Positions 9,483 through 19,280 are shown, counted from the first letter of the stretch. The stretch is DNA of 64,000 nt from Duganella sp. sic0402 (GCF_019219065.1 NZ_JAHUWK010000012.1:124001-188000); one strand, 5' to 3'. Notes: a model not told the origin generated them from the sequence alone. Numbers and translations: made by a program.

Positions 9483-10853
9483 ATGGCAATTCGCGAAAAT
9501 TTTACGTATACCGATATGGACCTGTGGCTGAACGAGAAGCACGTCACAGAAATTGAATGCCTGGTGCCGGACCTGACCGGCGTGGCGCGCGGGAAGATCC
9601 TCCCGCGCGGAAAATTCACCCAGGAGCGCGGCATGCGCATACCGGAGGCGGTGCTGGGCATGACCGTGACTGGAAACTACCCGACTGAAGACGCGGGCTA
9701 CGACCGCGCCATCTCCAGCACCGACCGCGACATGATATTGAAGGCCGATCCGACTACCATCACCATGGTGCCGTGGGCCACCGATCCCACTGCGCAGGTG
9801 ATCCACGATTGCTACTTTGCCGATGGCCGTCTGGTGGACTTCGCGCCGCGTTCGGTGCTGCGCCGCGTGCTCAAACTGTATGCCGACAAAGGCTGGAAGC
9901 CAGTGGTGGCGCCGGAACTGGAGTTCTACCTCACCGCCAAGAACAGCGATCCCGACCTGCCATTGAAACCGCCGATTGGCCGCAGCGGCCGCGCCGAAAC
10001 CAGCCGCCAGGTCTACAGCATCGACGCGGTGAATGAATTCGATCCGCTGTTTGAAGACATCTACGATTACTGCGACCTGATGGGACTGGACGTGGACACG
10101 CTGATTCACGAAATCGGCGCCGGGCAGATGGAGATCAATTTCCTGCACGGCGAACCGCTCGGCCTGGCGGACAAGGTGTTCTTCTTCAAGCGCACCTTGC
10201 GTGAAGCGGCGCTGAAACACGATATGTATGCCACTTTCATGGCCAAACCGATGGCCGGCGAGCCGGGATCGGCAATGCATGTGCACCAGAGCGTGGTGGA
10301 TGCGACGACCGGCAAGAATATCTTCAGTGCAGAGGATGGTTCGGCATCGCCGCTGTTCAAGCACTATATCGGCGGCTTGCAGCGCTATATGCCATCGGCA
10401 ATGGCGATCGTGGCGCCGTATGTCAATTCTTATCGCCGCATCGTGCGGCATACGGCGGCGCCGATCAATATCCAGTGGGGCATGGACAACCGCACCGTGG
10501 GCTTCCGCGTGCCGGAATCCGGCGTGCAGGATCGCCGCGTGGAGAACCGCATCATCGGCGCTGACGCCAATCCGTATCTGGCGCTGGCGGTGACGCTGGC
10601 ATGCGGCTATCTGGGCATGGTCGATCAGGAAGAACCGACGCCGATGACCACCGACAGCGCTTACGACCTGAAAGTCGAGCTGCCGCAAGGCTTGCCGGAA
10701 GCCTTGCAATTGCTGCGCGCGGAGGACCGCTTGCGCACCGTGCTGGGCGAGCGCTTTATCGATGTGTATGCCGCGATCAAAGACCTGGAACACCAGGAAT
10801 TCATGACCGTCATCAGTCCGTGGGAGCGCGAGCACCTGCTGCTGCACGTTTGA
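9483..10853 (+). CDS. puuA: Glutamine synthetase family protein, gamma-glutamylpolyamine synthetase (copy 2)
   Basis: 456 residues, the same length as the protein encoded at 3189 and very similar from end to end, so the two are paralogs of a duplication. The motifs ELEFYL, GAGQMEIN, GSAMHVHQS and RVENRIIGADANPY are all intact, so both copies look active. It starts 18 nt after puuD behind an ACGAGAG ribosome-binding site and is followed after 13 nt by the aminotransferase. The two copies may prefer different amines (putrescine, cadaverine, spermidine); sequence alone does not tell. Confidence 0.88.
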   Translation: MAIRENFTYTDMDLWLNEKHVTEIECLVPDLTGVARGKILPRGKFTQERGMRIPEAVLGMTVTGNYPTEDAGYDRAISSTDRDMILKADPTTITMVPWATDPTAQVIHDCYFADGRLVDFAPRSVLRRVLKLYADKGWKPVVAPELEFYLTAKNSDPDLPLKPPIGRSGRAETSRQVYSIDAVNEFDPLFEDIYDYCDLMGLDVDTLIHEIGAGQMEINFLHGEPLGLADKVFFFKRTLREAALKHDMYATFMAKPMAGEPGSAMHVHQSVVDATTGKNIFSAEDGSASPLFKHYIGGLQRYMPSAMAIVAPYVNSYRRIVRHTAAPINIQWGMDNRTVGFRVPESGVQDRRVENRIIGADANPYLALAVTLACGYLGMVDQEEPTPMTTDSAYDLKVELPQGLPEALQLLRAEDRLRTVLGERFIDVYAAIKDLEHQEFMTVISPWEREHLLLHV

Positions 10854-10866
10854 GCGAGAGGCCTTT

Positions 10867-12255
10867 ATGAGCACATATGATACGACTGCGATTCAGAAGC
10901 TGGACACGGCGCACTATCTGCATCCCTTCACCGATCACAAGGCGCTGGGCGAGAAGGGCGCGCGCGTGATGGTGCGCGGCGAAGGCATCTACCTGTGGGA
11001 CTCCGAGGGCAACCAGATCATCGACGGCATGTCGGGACTGTGGTGCGTCAATGTCGGCTATGGCCGCACCAGCATCTCCGATGCGGTGTACAAGCAGATG
11101 GAGACGCTGCCGTTCTATAACAGCTTCTTCAACACCACCAATGTACCGGCGGTGGAACTGGCGGCCAAGCTGGCGCAGATTTCGCCGCCGCAGTTCAATC
11201 ATGTGTACTTCACCGGCTCCGGCTCTGAGGGCAACGACACCAATGTGCGCATGGTGCGCCGCTATTGGGACGTGCTGGGACAGTCCGAGCGCCAGGTCAT
11301 CATCAGCCGCCACAACGCGTATCACGGCAGCACCATGGCTGGCGCGTCGCTGGGCGGCATGGCGGGCATGCATGAGCAGGGCGGCTTGCCGATACCGGGC
11401 ATCGTGCATATTGGCCAGCCTAACTATCTGGAATCGGGCAAGGGCATGACGGAGGAGGCGTTCGGCGTCGAGGCTGCCTCCTGGCTGGAGCAAAAAATAC
11501 TGGAGGTCGGGCCGGACAAGGTGGCGGCGTTCATCGGCGAGCCGATACAGGGTGCGGGCGGCGTGATCATTCCCCCATCGACCTACTGGCCGGAGATACA
11601 GCGCATCTGCGACAAGTACGGCATTCTGCTGATTGCCGATGAAGTCATCTGCGGTTTCGGCCGGCTGGGGCGCTGGTTCGCTTCCGAGCTGTTTGGCATC
11701 AAGCCGGACCTGATCACCTTCGCCAAGGGCGTGACCTCCGGCTATGTGCCGCTGGGCGGCGTGCTGGTTGGCGACCGCGTGGCCAGGGTGTTGATCGAGC
11801 AGGGCGGCGAATTCAATCACGGCTTCACCTACTCAGGGCATCCGGTGGCCTGCGCGGCGGCGCTGGAGAATATCCGCATCATCGAAGATGAACAGCTGGT
11901 CGAGCGCGTGGCCAATGAAACCGGGCCCTATCTGAAGCAGCGCTTTGCGGAGCTGGCCGATCATCCATTGGTGGGCCATGCGGACAGCTGTGGTTTTGTG
12001 GCGGGCCTGAACCTGGTCCGCAGCAAGGGCGCCACTGTGCACGATAACGTGGCGTTCGATGAAGCGCTGGCGGTCGGCATGGTATGTCGCGGCTACATGT
12101 TCAGCAACGGCATGATCATGCGCGCCGTGGGCGACCGCATGATTATTGCGCCGCCGCTGGTGCTGACCACCACGCAGATCGATGAGATGCTGGCGTTGAT
12201 ACGCCATTGCCTCGACCTGACCTATGCCGATGTGAAGCAGCGCGGCTGGCTGTAA
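10867..12255 (+). CDS. spuC: Polyamine (putrescine) aminotransferase, class III PLP-dependent
   Basis: 462 residues, SpuC-like omega-aminotransferase. The PLP lysine lies in ITFAKGVTSGYVPLGGV near residue 290, and the cofactor phosphate-binding stretch GSGSEGNDTNVRM is near 118-130. It transfers the terminal amino group of putrescine or a related amine to pyruvate or another acceptor, giving an aminoaldehyde. Placed between a glutamylpolyamine synthetase and an aldehyde dehydrogenase, it supplies the aldehyde for the latter. A beta-alanine:pyruvate transaminase role is the main alternative. Confidence 0.85.
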   Translation: MSTYDTTAIQKLDTAHYLHPFTDHKALGEKGARVMVRGEGIYLWDSEGNQIIDGMSGLWCVNVGYGRTSISDAVYKQMETLPFYNSFFNTTNVPAVELAAKLAQISPPQFNHVYFTGSGSEGNDTNVRMVRRYWDVLGQSERQVIISRHNAYHGSTMAGASLGGMAGMHEQGGLPIPGIVHIGQPNYLESGKGMTEEAFGVEAASWLEQKILEVGPDKVAAFIGEPIQGAGGVIIPPSTYWPEIQRICDKYGILLIADEVICGFGRLGRWFASELFGIKPDLITFAKGVTSGYVPLGGVLVGDRVARVLIEQGGEFNHGFTYSGHPVACAAALENIRIIEDEQLVERVANETGPYLKQRFAELADHPLVGHADSCGFVAGLNLVRSKGATVHDNVAFDEALAVGMVCRGYMFSNGMIMRAVGDRMIIAPPLVLTTTQIDEMLALIRHCLDLTYADVKQRGWL

Positions 12256-12266
12256 AGGAGACGAAG

Positions 12267-13745
12267 ATGGGTATCTGGCATGACAAGGCGGCTGCGCTGA
12301 AAGCGGATGGCCGCGCCTTCATCGGCGGCGAGCGTGTGTGGGCAAAGTCCGGGCAGCAGTTTGAGAACCTGTCGCCTATCGACGGCCGTTCGCTGGGCAT
12401 GGTGGCGCGTTGCGACGGCGCCGATGTGGATATCGCGGTAGCGGCAGCGCGTGCGGCGTTCGAGGACCGGCGCTGGGCGGGCAAGTCGCCGGCGCAGCGC
12501 AAGCGGGTGCTGATTCGGTTTGCGGAGCTGATGCAACAGCATGTCGAGGAACTGGCGCTGCTGGAAACGCTGGATATGGGCAAGCCGATCAAATACAGCC
12601 AGACGGTGGATGTGGGCGGCGCGGCCAACTGCATCCGCTGGTATGGCGAGGCGATCGACAAGGTCTATGACGAAATCGCGCCGACGCCGGCCGACAGCCT
12701 GGCGCTGATCACGCGCGAGCCGGTGGGTGTTGTGGCGGCCATCGTGCCGTGGAATTATCCGATGCTGATGGCGTCGTGGAAGATCGCGCCGGCGCTGGCG
12801 GCGGGAAATAGCGTGGTGCTGAAACCGTCCGAGAAATCGCCACTGACCGCGCTGCGGCTGGCTGAGTTGGCGTTGGAGGCGGGTCTGCCGGCTGGCGTGT
12901 TCAATGTGCTGCCGGGTTACGGTGCGGAGGCTGGCGCGGCGCTGGCCTTGCACATGGATGTGGACTGCATCGGCTTTACCGGCTCCACGCGCGTGGGCAA
13001 GCAGATCATGCAGATGGCGGGGCAGTCGAACTTGAAGCGGGCGTGGACGGAGCTGGGCGGCAAGTCGGCCAATATCGTCTGCGCGGACTGTCCAGATCTG
13101 GATGCGGCGGTGGATGCGGCCATCGGCTCGATCTTCTTCAACCAGGGTGAAAGCTGCAACGCGCCATCGCGCCTGTTCGTGGAAGAATCGATCAAGGAAC
13201 GCTTCATCGAAAAAGCGCTGGGCAAAGTGCCGGCTTACCAGCCAGGCGATCCGCTGGACGAAAACACGGTCATGGGCGCGATCGTCGACGCCACGCAGTT
13301 GAAGACAGTGATGGGCTACATCGAGGCCGGCCGCGCTGATGGCGCGCGGTTGCTGGCCGGCGGCAAACAGGCCCGCACCGAGACGGGCGGCTACTACGTC
13401 GAACCGACCCTGTTCGACCAGGTAGACAGCAATATGACCATCGCCCGCGAAGAAATCTTCGGCCCGGTGCTATCGATATTGAGCTTCACCGATGTGCGGG
13501 AAGCGGTACGGCAAGCCAACGCCACGCCGTACGGCCTGCATGCCGCCGTCTGGACAGCGGACCTGAGCAAAGCCATCCAGACTTCACGCGCGCTGCGTGC
13601 CGGCACGGTGCACGTCAACCAATACGACGGCGACGACATCACCGTACCCTTCGGCGGCTACAAGCAATCCGGCAACGGCAGGGATAAATCCCTGCACGCT
13701 TTCGACAAATATACTGAACTGAAAACCACCTGGATACAGATTTAA
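12267..13745 (+). CDS. puuC: Aldehyde dehydrogenase, gamma-glutamyl-gamma-aminobutyraldehyde dehydrogenase type
   Basis: 492 residues from the ATG at 12267, which follows an AAAGGAG ribosome-binding site 6 nt upstream; an earlier in-frame ATG lies inside spuC and is not needed. The NAD-binding motif FTGSTRVGK, catalytic Glu in ELGGKSANIV and nucleophile Cys in FNQGESCNAPSR are present. It oxidises the aminoaldehyde made in the preceding step, giving gamma-glutamyl-GABA or GABA. It is the last gene of the unit and is followed by an intrinsic terminator. Confidence 0.88.
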   Translation: MGIWHDKAAALKADGRAFIGGERVWAKSGQQFENLSPIDGRSLGMVARCDGADVDIAVAAARAAFEDRRWAGKSPAQRKRVLIRFAELMQQHVEELALLETLDMGKPIKYSQTVDVGGAANCIRWYGEAIDKVYDEIAPTPADSLALITREPVGVVAAIVPWNYPMLMASWKIAPALAAGNSVVLKPSEKSPLTALRLAELALEAGLPAGVFNVLPGYGAEAGAALALHMDVDCIGFTGSTRVGKQIMQMAGQSNLKRAWTELGGKSANIVCADCPDLDAAVDAAIGSIFFNQGESCNAPSRLFVEESIKERFIEKALGKVPAYQPGDPLDENTVMGAIVDATQLKTVMGYIEAGRADGARLLAGGKQARTETGGYYVEPTLFDQVDSNMTIAREEIFGPVLSILSFTDVREAVRQANATPYGLHAAVWTADLSKAIQTSRALRAGTVHVNQYDGDDITVPFGGYKQSGNGRDKSLHAFDKYTELKTTWIQI

Positions 13746-13746
13746 T

Positions 13747-13772
13747 ATCGGGGCACTGCCCCCGATGTTTTT
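13747..13772 (+). terminator. Intrinsic terminator after puuC
   Basis: ATCGGGG at 13747-13753 pairs with CCCCGAT at 13760-13766 across a 6-nt loop and is followed by a T run at 13768-13772. It ends the polyamine unit and touches the stop codon of the converging panB gene. Confidence 0.8.
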
Positions 13773-14649
13773 AGAAGCAGTGCTCCAGGGCCGGGAAGCT
13801 GCGGTCTTTGACGGCGGTGACGTAGGCGGTAATGGCGGCGTCGATGCTGGTCTGGCCGTCCATGAAGTTTTTGACGAAGCGTGCTTTGCGCCCTGGGAAG
13901 ACGCCCAGCAGGTCGTGCATCACCAGCACCTGGCCGGAGCAGTCCGGGCCGGCGCCGATGCCGATGGTCGGGATCGACAGCAAGTCGGTGATCTCTTTAC
14001 CCAGCGCCGATGGAATCGCCTCCAGCAGCACCATCGAGGCGCCGGCTGCTTGCATGCGCAGCGCGTCGGCGCGCAGCAGGTCGGCGCTTTCGGTGGTTTT
14101 GCCTTGCACTTTGTAGCCGCCCAGCTGGTGCACCGATTGCGGCGTCAGGCCGAGGTGGGCGCAGACGGGAATCGCGCGGTCGGTCAGGAATTTGACGGTG
14201 TCGGCCAGCCAGGCGCCGCCTTCGATTTTGATCATGTGCGCGCCGGCCTGCATCACTTGCACTGCGTTGGCGTAGGCGGTTTCCGGTGTGCCGTAGGCGC
14301 CGAACGGCAGGTCTGCCATGATCATGGCGCTCTTGGCGCCGCGCGCCACCGAGGCGGTGTGGTAGGCGATGTCGTTGACGGTGACTGGCAGCGTCGAGGT
14401 GTGGCCGGCGCAGACCATGCCCAGCGAGTCGCCGATCAGCAGGATCTCTACGCCGCAACGGTCCATCAGCGACGCGAAGCTGGCGTCGTAGCAGGTTAGC
14501 ATGGTGATTTTTTCGCCGGCGCTGCGCAGCGTGGCCAGGGTGTTGACGGTGACGGCTTTACTGACCGCCGCTTTGGCCGGTACAGGTGCGTTGGCGTCGG
14601 CGGGCTTTTGGCTCGCGGCCAGTTCGTTGCCTTGGAGGTATCCAGACAT
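13771..14649 (-). CDS. panB: 3-methyl-2-oxobutanoate hydroxymethyltransferase (ketopantoate hydroxymethyltransferase)
   Basis: 292 residues; makes ketopantoate from alpha-ketoisovalerate and methylenetetrahydrofolate in pantothenate and CoA synthesis. Recognisable blocks are [23 protein letters not shown], the GHTSTLPVT loop and MIKIEGG. Residues 1-32 are an Ala/Pro-rich extension before the conserved [17 protein letters not shown], longer than in E. coli PanB. The order pcnB-folK-panB is common in betaproteobacteria. panC is not in the window. Confidence 0.95.
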   Translation of the reverse strand: MSGYLQGNELAASQKPADANAPVPAKAAVSKAVTVNTLATLRSAGEKITMLTCYDASFASLMDRCGVEILLIGDSLGMVCAGHTSTLPVTVNDIAYHTASVARGAKSAMIMADLPFGAYGTPETAYANAVQVMQAGAHMIKIEGGAWLADTVKFLTDRAIPVCAHLGLTPQSVHQLGGYKVQGKTTESADLLRADALRMQAAGASMVLLEAIPSALGKEITDLLSIPTIGIGAGPDCSGQVLVMHDLLGVFPGRKARFVKNFMDGQTSIDAAITAYVTAVKDRSFPALEHCF

Positions 14650-14666
14650 GGTAAATCCTTTACTGA

Positions 14667-15206
14667 TTAAAGCGGGCTGATGCCCTGGTCGGCCACGCCG
14701 GCGGCGTATTGTGACGCCGCGCCGTGGCCTGGAATATGAATCGATGGCGCCAGCTCCAGCAGCGGCACCAGCACAAACGCGCGCTCGGTGATACGCGGGT
14801 GCGGCACGCTCAGCGTCGGGCTGTTGATGACGGCGTCGCCGTACAGTAGCAGATCCAGATCAAGCGTGCGCGGGGCGTTGCGATAAGGCCGTTCGCGGCC
14901 GTGCGCCTGCTCGATGCCGTGCAGCGCTTGCAGCAGCGCTTCGGCGTCCAGCGTGGTGCCGATGCGGGCGACGGCGTTGATGTAGTCGTCTCCACTGGAG
15001 TCGATCGGTGCGGTGCGGTACAGGCTGGATGACGCCATCAGCGTGCAACCGGGCTGGCGTTGCAGGCGTTGCAGCGCATCCAGCACATTGGCGCGTGCGT
15101 CGCCGAGGTTGGCACCGATGCCGATGTAGGCGATGGTGAAGGCGAATGGCGCCTTATCGTCTTCTGAGGACAATGGCGCCAGACCTGCGGAAATGGCGGT
15201 GTTCAT
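14667..15206 (-). CDS. folK: 2-amino-4-hydroxy-6-hydroxymethyldihydropteridine pyrophosphokinase
   Basis: 179 residues from the ATG at 15206; a longer reading frame exists but its first 51 codons overlap the 3' end of pcnB. The signature [16 protein letters not shown] opens the HPPK domain, and [12 protein letters not shown] carries the acidic metal-binding pair. It phosphorylates the pterin for folate synthesis. It begins 13 nt after pcnB stops and ends 17 nt before panB, so the three are likely one transcript. Confidence 0.93.
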   Translation of the reverse strand: MNTAISAGLAPLSSEDDKAPFAFTIAYIGIGANLGDARANVLDALQRLQRQPGCTLMASSSLYRTAPIDSSGDDYINAVARIGTTLDAEALLQALHGIEQAHGRERPYRNAPRTLDLDLLLYGDAVINSPTLSVPHPRITERAFVLVPLLELAPSIHIPGHGAASQYAAGVADQGISPL

Positions 15207-15219
15207 GCGGCTGCGGAGA

Positions 15220-16650
15220 TTACTCGGCGCCGCCGTCGTGGACAGGCGCCGCGTTGTCGGCGTTGCCGTCTTCACCGCCACGGCCGCCACGGTTACGGCC
15301 GCCACGGCGTGGGCCGCGCTTGCGTTTGGCGGCGCCGCCAGTGCCGGTGCTACCGCCACCGCCGCCTTCGCGCGGTGCGCTGGCCGATGCGATCAGCTCT
15401 TCGCGGGTGATCTCGTCGCCTTCATAGAAGGCAGTCCACCAGTCGCCGATCTCGGCGTCGATTTCGCCGGAAGCGCAACGCAGCAGCAGGAAGTCGTAGC
15501 CGGCGCGGAAGCGCAGGTGTTCCAGCAGTTTGTGCGGCGCCTTTCCGGTGCGGCGTTCGAAGCGCGGCTGCATCGACCAGATGTCGCGCATGTCGGTGCC
15601 GATCTTGCGCTGCAAGGCCAGCTTTTCGGTCTGCGAATCCAGTACGTCGTCGGCGGCCAGATGCAGCGCCGGGATGGTCTGTTCGCCGGACGCGCGGTAA
15701 GCGGTCCACTTCTCCAGCACCTGATGCCACAGCAGCGACGCAAACAGGAAGCCCGGCGAGACTGTTTTGCCGGCATGGATGCGCGAGTCGGTCGACTCCA
15801 GCGCCAGCGTCACGAACTTGAACCCCAGCGGCTGTTCCAGCACCACGTCCAGCAGCGGCAGCAGGCCGTGGTGCAGGCCTTCCTTGCGCAGCTGTTGCAG
15901 GCAGGCCAGCGCGTGACCGCTCATCAGCAGCTTGAGCATTTCGTCAAACACGCGCGCGGCTGGTACGTTGTTGATCAGCGGCGCCATGACCTTGATCGGT
16001 GCGCCGGTTTCCGGCTCGATGGTGAATTTCAGCTTGGCGGCAAAGCGCACCACGCGCAGCATGCGCACCGGGTCTTCGCGGTAGCGCGCTTCCGGCACGC
16101 CGATGATGCGCAGTGTCTTGGCGCGGATGTCTTCGATGCCGCCATGGTAGTCCAGCACCTGCTGGTTGGCCGGGTTGTAGTACATGGCGTTGATGGTGAA
16201 GTCGCGGCGTTCCGCGTCTTCCGCCTGCGAGCCGAAGGTGTTGTCGCGCAGGACGCGGCCGTGTTCATCTTTCGGCGCGTTGGCCGAGGTGGTGCCACGG
16301 AAGGTGGTCACTTCCAGCAGGTCCTGGCCGAACATCACGTGCACGATCTGGAAGCGCTTGCCGATGATGAAGGCGCGGCGGAACAGCCGCTTGACCTGCT
16401 CCGGCGTGGCGTTGGTGGCGATGTCGAAGTCTTTCGGCTTCACGCCCAGCAGCAGGTCGCGCACGGCGCCGCCGACCACAAAGGCTTCGTAGCCGGCTTC
16501 CTGCAGCGTGCTGGTGACGCGGACAGCGTTGTTGGACAGCAGGCGCGGGTCGATGCCGTGGCCTTCAGGGCCCAGCACCACCGGCGTGTTTGGATCGCGG
16601 GCCGCTTTGCTCTTGGTGCCGAGGATTTTGCGGATCAGTTTCTTAATCAT
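15220..16650 (-). CDS. pcnB: Poly(A) polymerase I
   Basis: 476 residues from the ATG at 16650. The nucleotidyltransferase motif GGAVRDLLLG and catalytic KPKDFDIAT are followed by the RNA-binding helices of the PcnB family and a Gly/Arg-rich basic tail (RRGGRNRGGRGG) typical of proteobacterial poly(A) polymerases. It adds A tails that promote RNA decay. The tail, absent from CCA-adding enzymes, supports PcnB over Cca. Its start overlaps the end of the HAD gene by 8 nt. An upstream in-frame start at 16662 is possible. Confidence 0.93.
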   Translation of the reverse strand: MIKKLIRKILGTKSKAARDPNTPVVLGPEGHGIDPRLLSNNAVRVTSTLQEAGYEAFVVGGAVRDLLLGVKPKDFDIATNATPEQVKRLFRRAFIIGKRFQIVHVMFGQDLLEVTTFRGTTSANAPKDEHGRVLRDNTFGSQAEDAERRDFTINAMYYNPANQQVLDYHGGIEDIRAKTLRIIGVPEARYREDPVRMLRVVRFAAKLKFTIEPETGAPIKVMAPLINNVPAARVFDEMLKLLMSGHALACLQQLRKEGLHHGLLPLLDVVLEQPLGFKFVTLALESTDSRIHAGKTVSPGFLFASLLWHQVLEKWTAYRASGEQTIPALHLAADDVLDSQTEKLALQRKIGTDMRDIWSMQPRFERRTGKAPHKLLEHLRFRAGYDFLLLRCASGEIDAEIGDWWTAFYEGDEITREELIASASAPREGGGGGSTGTGGAAKRKRGPRRGGRNRGGRGGEDGNADNAAPVHDGGAE

Positions 16651-17314
16651 TGAACAGCTCAATTAATAGCCAGCCGTTGGCGGTGGCGTGCGTTTTCAGT
16701 TTTTCGTTGGGGTTGGTCGCCACCGGATGGCTGACGATGGACATCAGCGGCAGGTCGTTGTGCGAATCGCTGTAGAAGTGGACGGTGTCAAAGTCTTCCA
16801 GCGTTTTCCCCATTTTTTCCAGCCAGGCCTTGGTGTGGACGATCTTGCCGGGACCTTGCGTCGGCGTGCCGAGCAGCTTGCCGGTCAGGTTGCCGTCGGC
16901 GTCGACTTCCGGCATGGCGGCGATCAGGTGCTCCACGCCCAGCGCCCTGGCGATAGGCGCGGTGACGAAGTGGTTGGTGGCGGTGACGATCGCCACCAGG
17001 TCGCCCTGGTCGATATGCTTTTGCAGCAGCGCGCGCGCCGCCGGGTGCAGCGCCGGGGTGACCACTTCGGCCATGTACTGCGCGTGCATTTGATCCAGCC
17101 TGGCGCGCGGGAACGCGGCCAGCGTGCCGAGCGTGAACTCCAGGTATTCTACCGGATCGAGCGTGCCGGCCTGGTATTGGGCGAAGAACTCCCTGTTGCG
17201 GCGGTCGTATTCCACCGCGTCGACGGCGCCGGTGCGCACCAGGAATTGGCCCCACTCGAAGTCGGAGTCGATCGGCAGCAGGGTATGGTCGAGGTCAAAG
17301 AGGGCGAGGTTCAT
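16643..17314 (-). CDS. HAD-IB family phosphatase (SerB-like)
   Basis: 223 residues from the ATG at 17314, whose A is shared with the hda stop (TAATG). HAD motif I is FDLDHTLLPIDSD, motif II lies around IVTATN, and motif III/IV is YSDSHNDLPLM. The cap domain of the HAD-IB subgroup lies between motifs I and II. Such enzymes act on phosphoserine, phosphatidylglycerol phosphate or related phosphomonoesters; the substrate here is unknown. It is tightly coupled to hda and pcnB. Confidence 0.85.
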   Translation of the reverse strand: MNLALFDLDHTLLPIDSDFEWGQFLVRTGAVDAVEYDRRNREFFAQYQAGTLDPVEYLEFTLGTLAAFPRARLDQMHAQYMAEVVTPALHPAARALLQKHIDQGDLVAIVTATNHFVTAPIARALGVEHLIAAMPEVDADGNLTGKLLGTPTQGPGKIVHTKAWLEKMGKTLEDFDTVHFYSDSHNDLPLMSIVSHPVATNPNEKLKTHATANGWLLIELFND

Positions 17315-18000
17315 TATTCTTTCGCTTCCGCCTGCAGCCACTCGCGCAGCAGCGGCAGAGTGATCGGGCGTTGGGTTTCAAGGGAATACTGGTCCAGCGA
17401 GTCGAGGATGGTCGACAGCGACCGCATGTCGCGCTGGAAGTGCGACAGCAGGTAGGGTATCACGCCCGCCGACAGCGTCAAGCCGCGCGCCGCCGCTGCC
17501 GCCGCCAGCGCGGCGCTCTTTTCCTCGTCGGTGAGGCCGTGGATCTGGTAAATCAGGCCCCAGCCCATGCGCGTGCGCAGGTCTTCGCGCACCGGCAGCA
17601 CGGCTGGCGCGACGTTGCCGCTACAGACCATGAAGGCGTTGTTGGCGCGGATTTCATTGAACAGCGCGAAGGCGTCGATCTGCGCCACCGGCGACAGCTT
17701 TTCGCAGTCGTCCAGCAGGTACAGGTCCACCTCCGGCGAGTAGACGAATTCGGACTCGATGGAGAACGGCGAGATATAGCGCGCGCGCGCCTGCTGGGCC
17801 TCCGTGCCGCTGGTGGCCAGGGCTTTCAGCAGGTGCGACTTGCCGACGCCGACCGCACCCCACAGGTAGGCGAAGTGCTCGCGCGACGTGCGATCGACGA
17901 ACTGCGCCATCAGCGCTGCCGCTTCGGCATTCTGTCCTACCTCGAACGATGCGAGGCTGTGCGTTGGTTCCGCGCCTAAATCGAGCACCAACTGCTTCAT
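17314..18000 (-). CDS. hda: DnaA regulatory inactivator Hda
   Basis: 228 residues, a short AAA+ protein resembling the middle domain of DnaA. Walker A is GAVGVGKSHLLKA near residue 50, Walker B YLLDDCEKL near 95. Hda with the sliding clamp stimulates ATP hydrolysis by DnaA and so limits re-initiation. The N-terminal MKQLVLDLG carries the QL-type clamp-binding motif expected of Hda. It is followed with one shared base by the HAD gene. Confidence 0.92.
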   Translation of the reverse strand: MKQLVLDLGAEPTHSLASFEVGQNAEAAALMAQFVDRTSREHFAYLWGAVGVGKSHLLKALATSGTEAQQARARYISPFSIESEFVYSPEVDLYLLDDCEKLSPVAQIDAFALFNEIRANNAFMVCSGNVAPAVLPVREDLRTRMGWGLIYQIHGLTDEEKSAALAAAAAARGLTLSAGVIPYLLSHFQRDMRSLSTILDSLDQYSLETQRPITLPLLREWLQAEAKE

Positions 18001-18045
18001 GGCGTTCGCCTTGTGGTCTTTTGCATAACGTTTATCTGTTTCACA

Positions 18046-19131
18046 TCATGCATTATAAAAGCTGCTGCCCAGATAGTGGCGCTGCAAGTGACGGAAAGCC
18101 ACCATTAGCACCGCCGAAGCGGGTAAAGCCAGCAGCACGCCAACAAAGCCGAACAGCTGGCCGAAGGCCAGCAGGGCGAAAATCACCGCCAGCGGATGCA
18201 GGCCGATGCGCTCGCCGACCAGCCGTGGCGTCAGCACAAAACCTTCGATTACCTGGCCGATGCCGTAGATGATGGCCACCGCGATCACGCCGCTCCAGTC
18301 GGAAAATTGCAGCACTGCCGAAATCAGCGCCAGCACCAGCCCCAGGCCGAAACCGAGATAGGGGATGAACACCAGCAGGCCGGTGATGATGCCGACCGGC
18401 AGCGCTACATCGAAGCCGGCGATGGCCAGCGCCACCGAGTAGTAGATGGCCAGCACCAGCATCACCAGCAGTTGGCCGCGCAGGTATTGCGCCAGCAGCG
18501 TGTCGACTTCGCGCGCCATGCCCATGGTCGCTTCGATATAGCGGCGCGGCACGCAGCTGGCCACGCGGCGCAGCATCGCCGGCCAGTCCAGCAGCAGATA
18601 GAACAGCACCACCGGCACCAGGGTCAGCGTCGCCAGCCAGCCCAGCACGGCGGTGCCGCCGACGCGGGCGGAATTCAGAACGGCGGACCAGATGGCGTCG
18701 CCGCTGGCGGCCAGCTGCTCGGTCGCCAGCTGTTTGATGCCGGCACTGTCGAGGCGCACGTTCAGGCCCAGTTCGCGCAGCCTGGGCGCCAGCAGGTCGT
18801 TGGCCTTGGCCAGGAAGGCCGGGATCTGCGCTTGCAGCAGCGGGATTTCTTTTTGTAGCACCGGCACCACGATCAGCACCATGGCGGTCAGCGCGGCGAA
18901 GAACAAGGTGATGACGATGGTGACCGACAGCGCGCGCGGCACGGTGTGGCGGCGGCCGAGGCGCACGCGGTCCAGGCGGTCGACCGCCGGGTTCAGCGCG
19001 TAGGCGAAGATGGCGGCTGCCAGGAAGGGCGTCAGCACCGGGCCAAGGGTAATCAGCAGGAAGATGAATGCCGCCCAAACCGCCAGCCAGAATGCTGTTT
19101 GCTTTTGCTCAGCAGAGAGGGGAAAAGGCAT
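18046..19131 (-). CDS. AI-2E family (PerM-like) membrane permease
   Basis: 361 residues from the ATG at 19131; an earlier in-frame start would add 14 residues of no family resemblance. It has about eight hydrophobic segments and the conserved late block IPYLGFGLGLVLALIS, then FVLTPRLVGERIGLHPL. The family includes TqsA and sodium/proton antiporters, so the substrate is not defined. It lies upstream of hda on the same strand, as is usual in this lineage, and divergent from purM. Confidence 0.88.
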   Translation of the reverse strand: MPFPLSAEQKQTAFWLAVWAAFIFLLITLGPVLTPFLAAAIFAYALNPAVDRLDRVRLGRRHTVPRALSVTIVITLFFAALTAMVLIVVPVLQKEIPLLQAQIPAFLAKANDLLAPRLRELGLNVRLDSAGIKQLATEQLAASGDAIWSAVLNSARVGGTAVLGWLATLTLVPVVLFYLLLDWPAMLRRVASCVPRRYIEATMGMAREVDTLLAQYLRGQLLVMLVLAIYYSVALAIAGFDVALPVGIITGLLVFIPYLGFGLGLVLALISAVLQFSDWSGVIAVAIIYGIGQVIEGFVLTPRLVGERIGLHPLAVIFALLAFGQLFGFVGVLLALPASAVLMVAFRHLQRHYLGSSFYNA

Positions 19132-19280
19132 GGAGGCGAATTCGATGGTTAAAAAGGCGGTTGGACGGGGCAATTTTGATAAAATAGCGGATTGACCGGG
19201 TTTATTGCATATTTTCGTGTGATTTTGTTACGAAATCGGTCTCCGCCTTCTATTTTACCGCCTCCGCTGCGAAATACACC

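Noticed and set aside
9483-10853. The two synthetase copies flanking the pot genes as a composite mobile element
   Set aside because: They are long, diverged paralogs in direct orientation with intact reading frames; no transposase, terminal repeats or target duplication is visible.
15133-16653. Open frame of 506 codons on the plus strand opposite pcnB
   Set aside because: Shadow of pcnB: the sequence has no motif, and the composition is of the antisense type.
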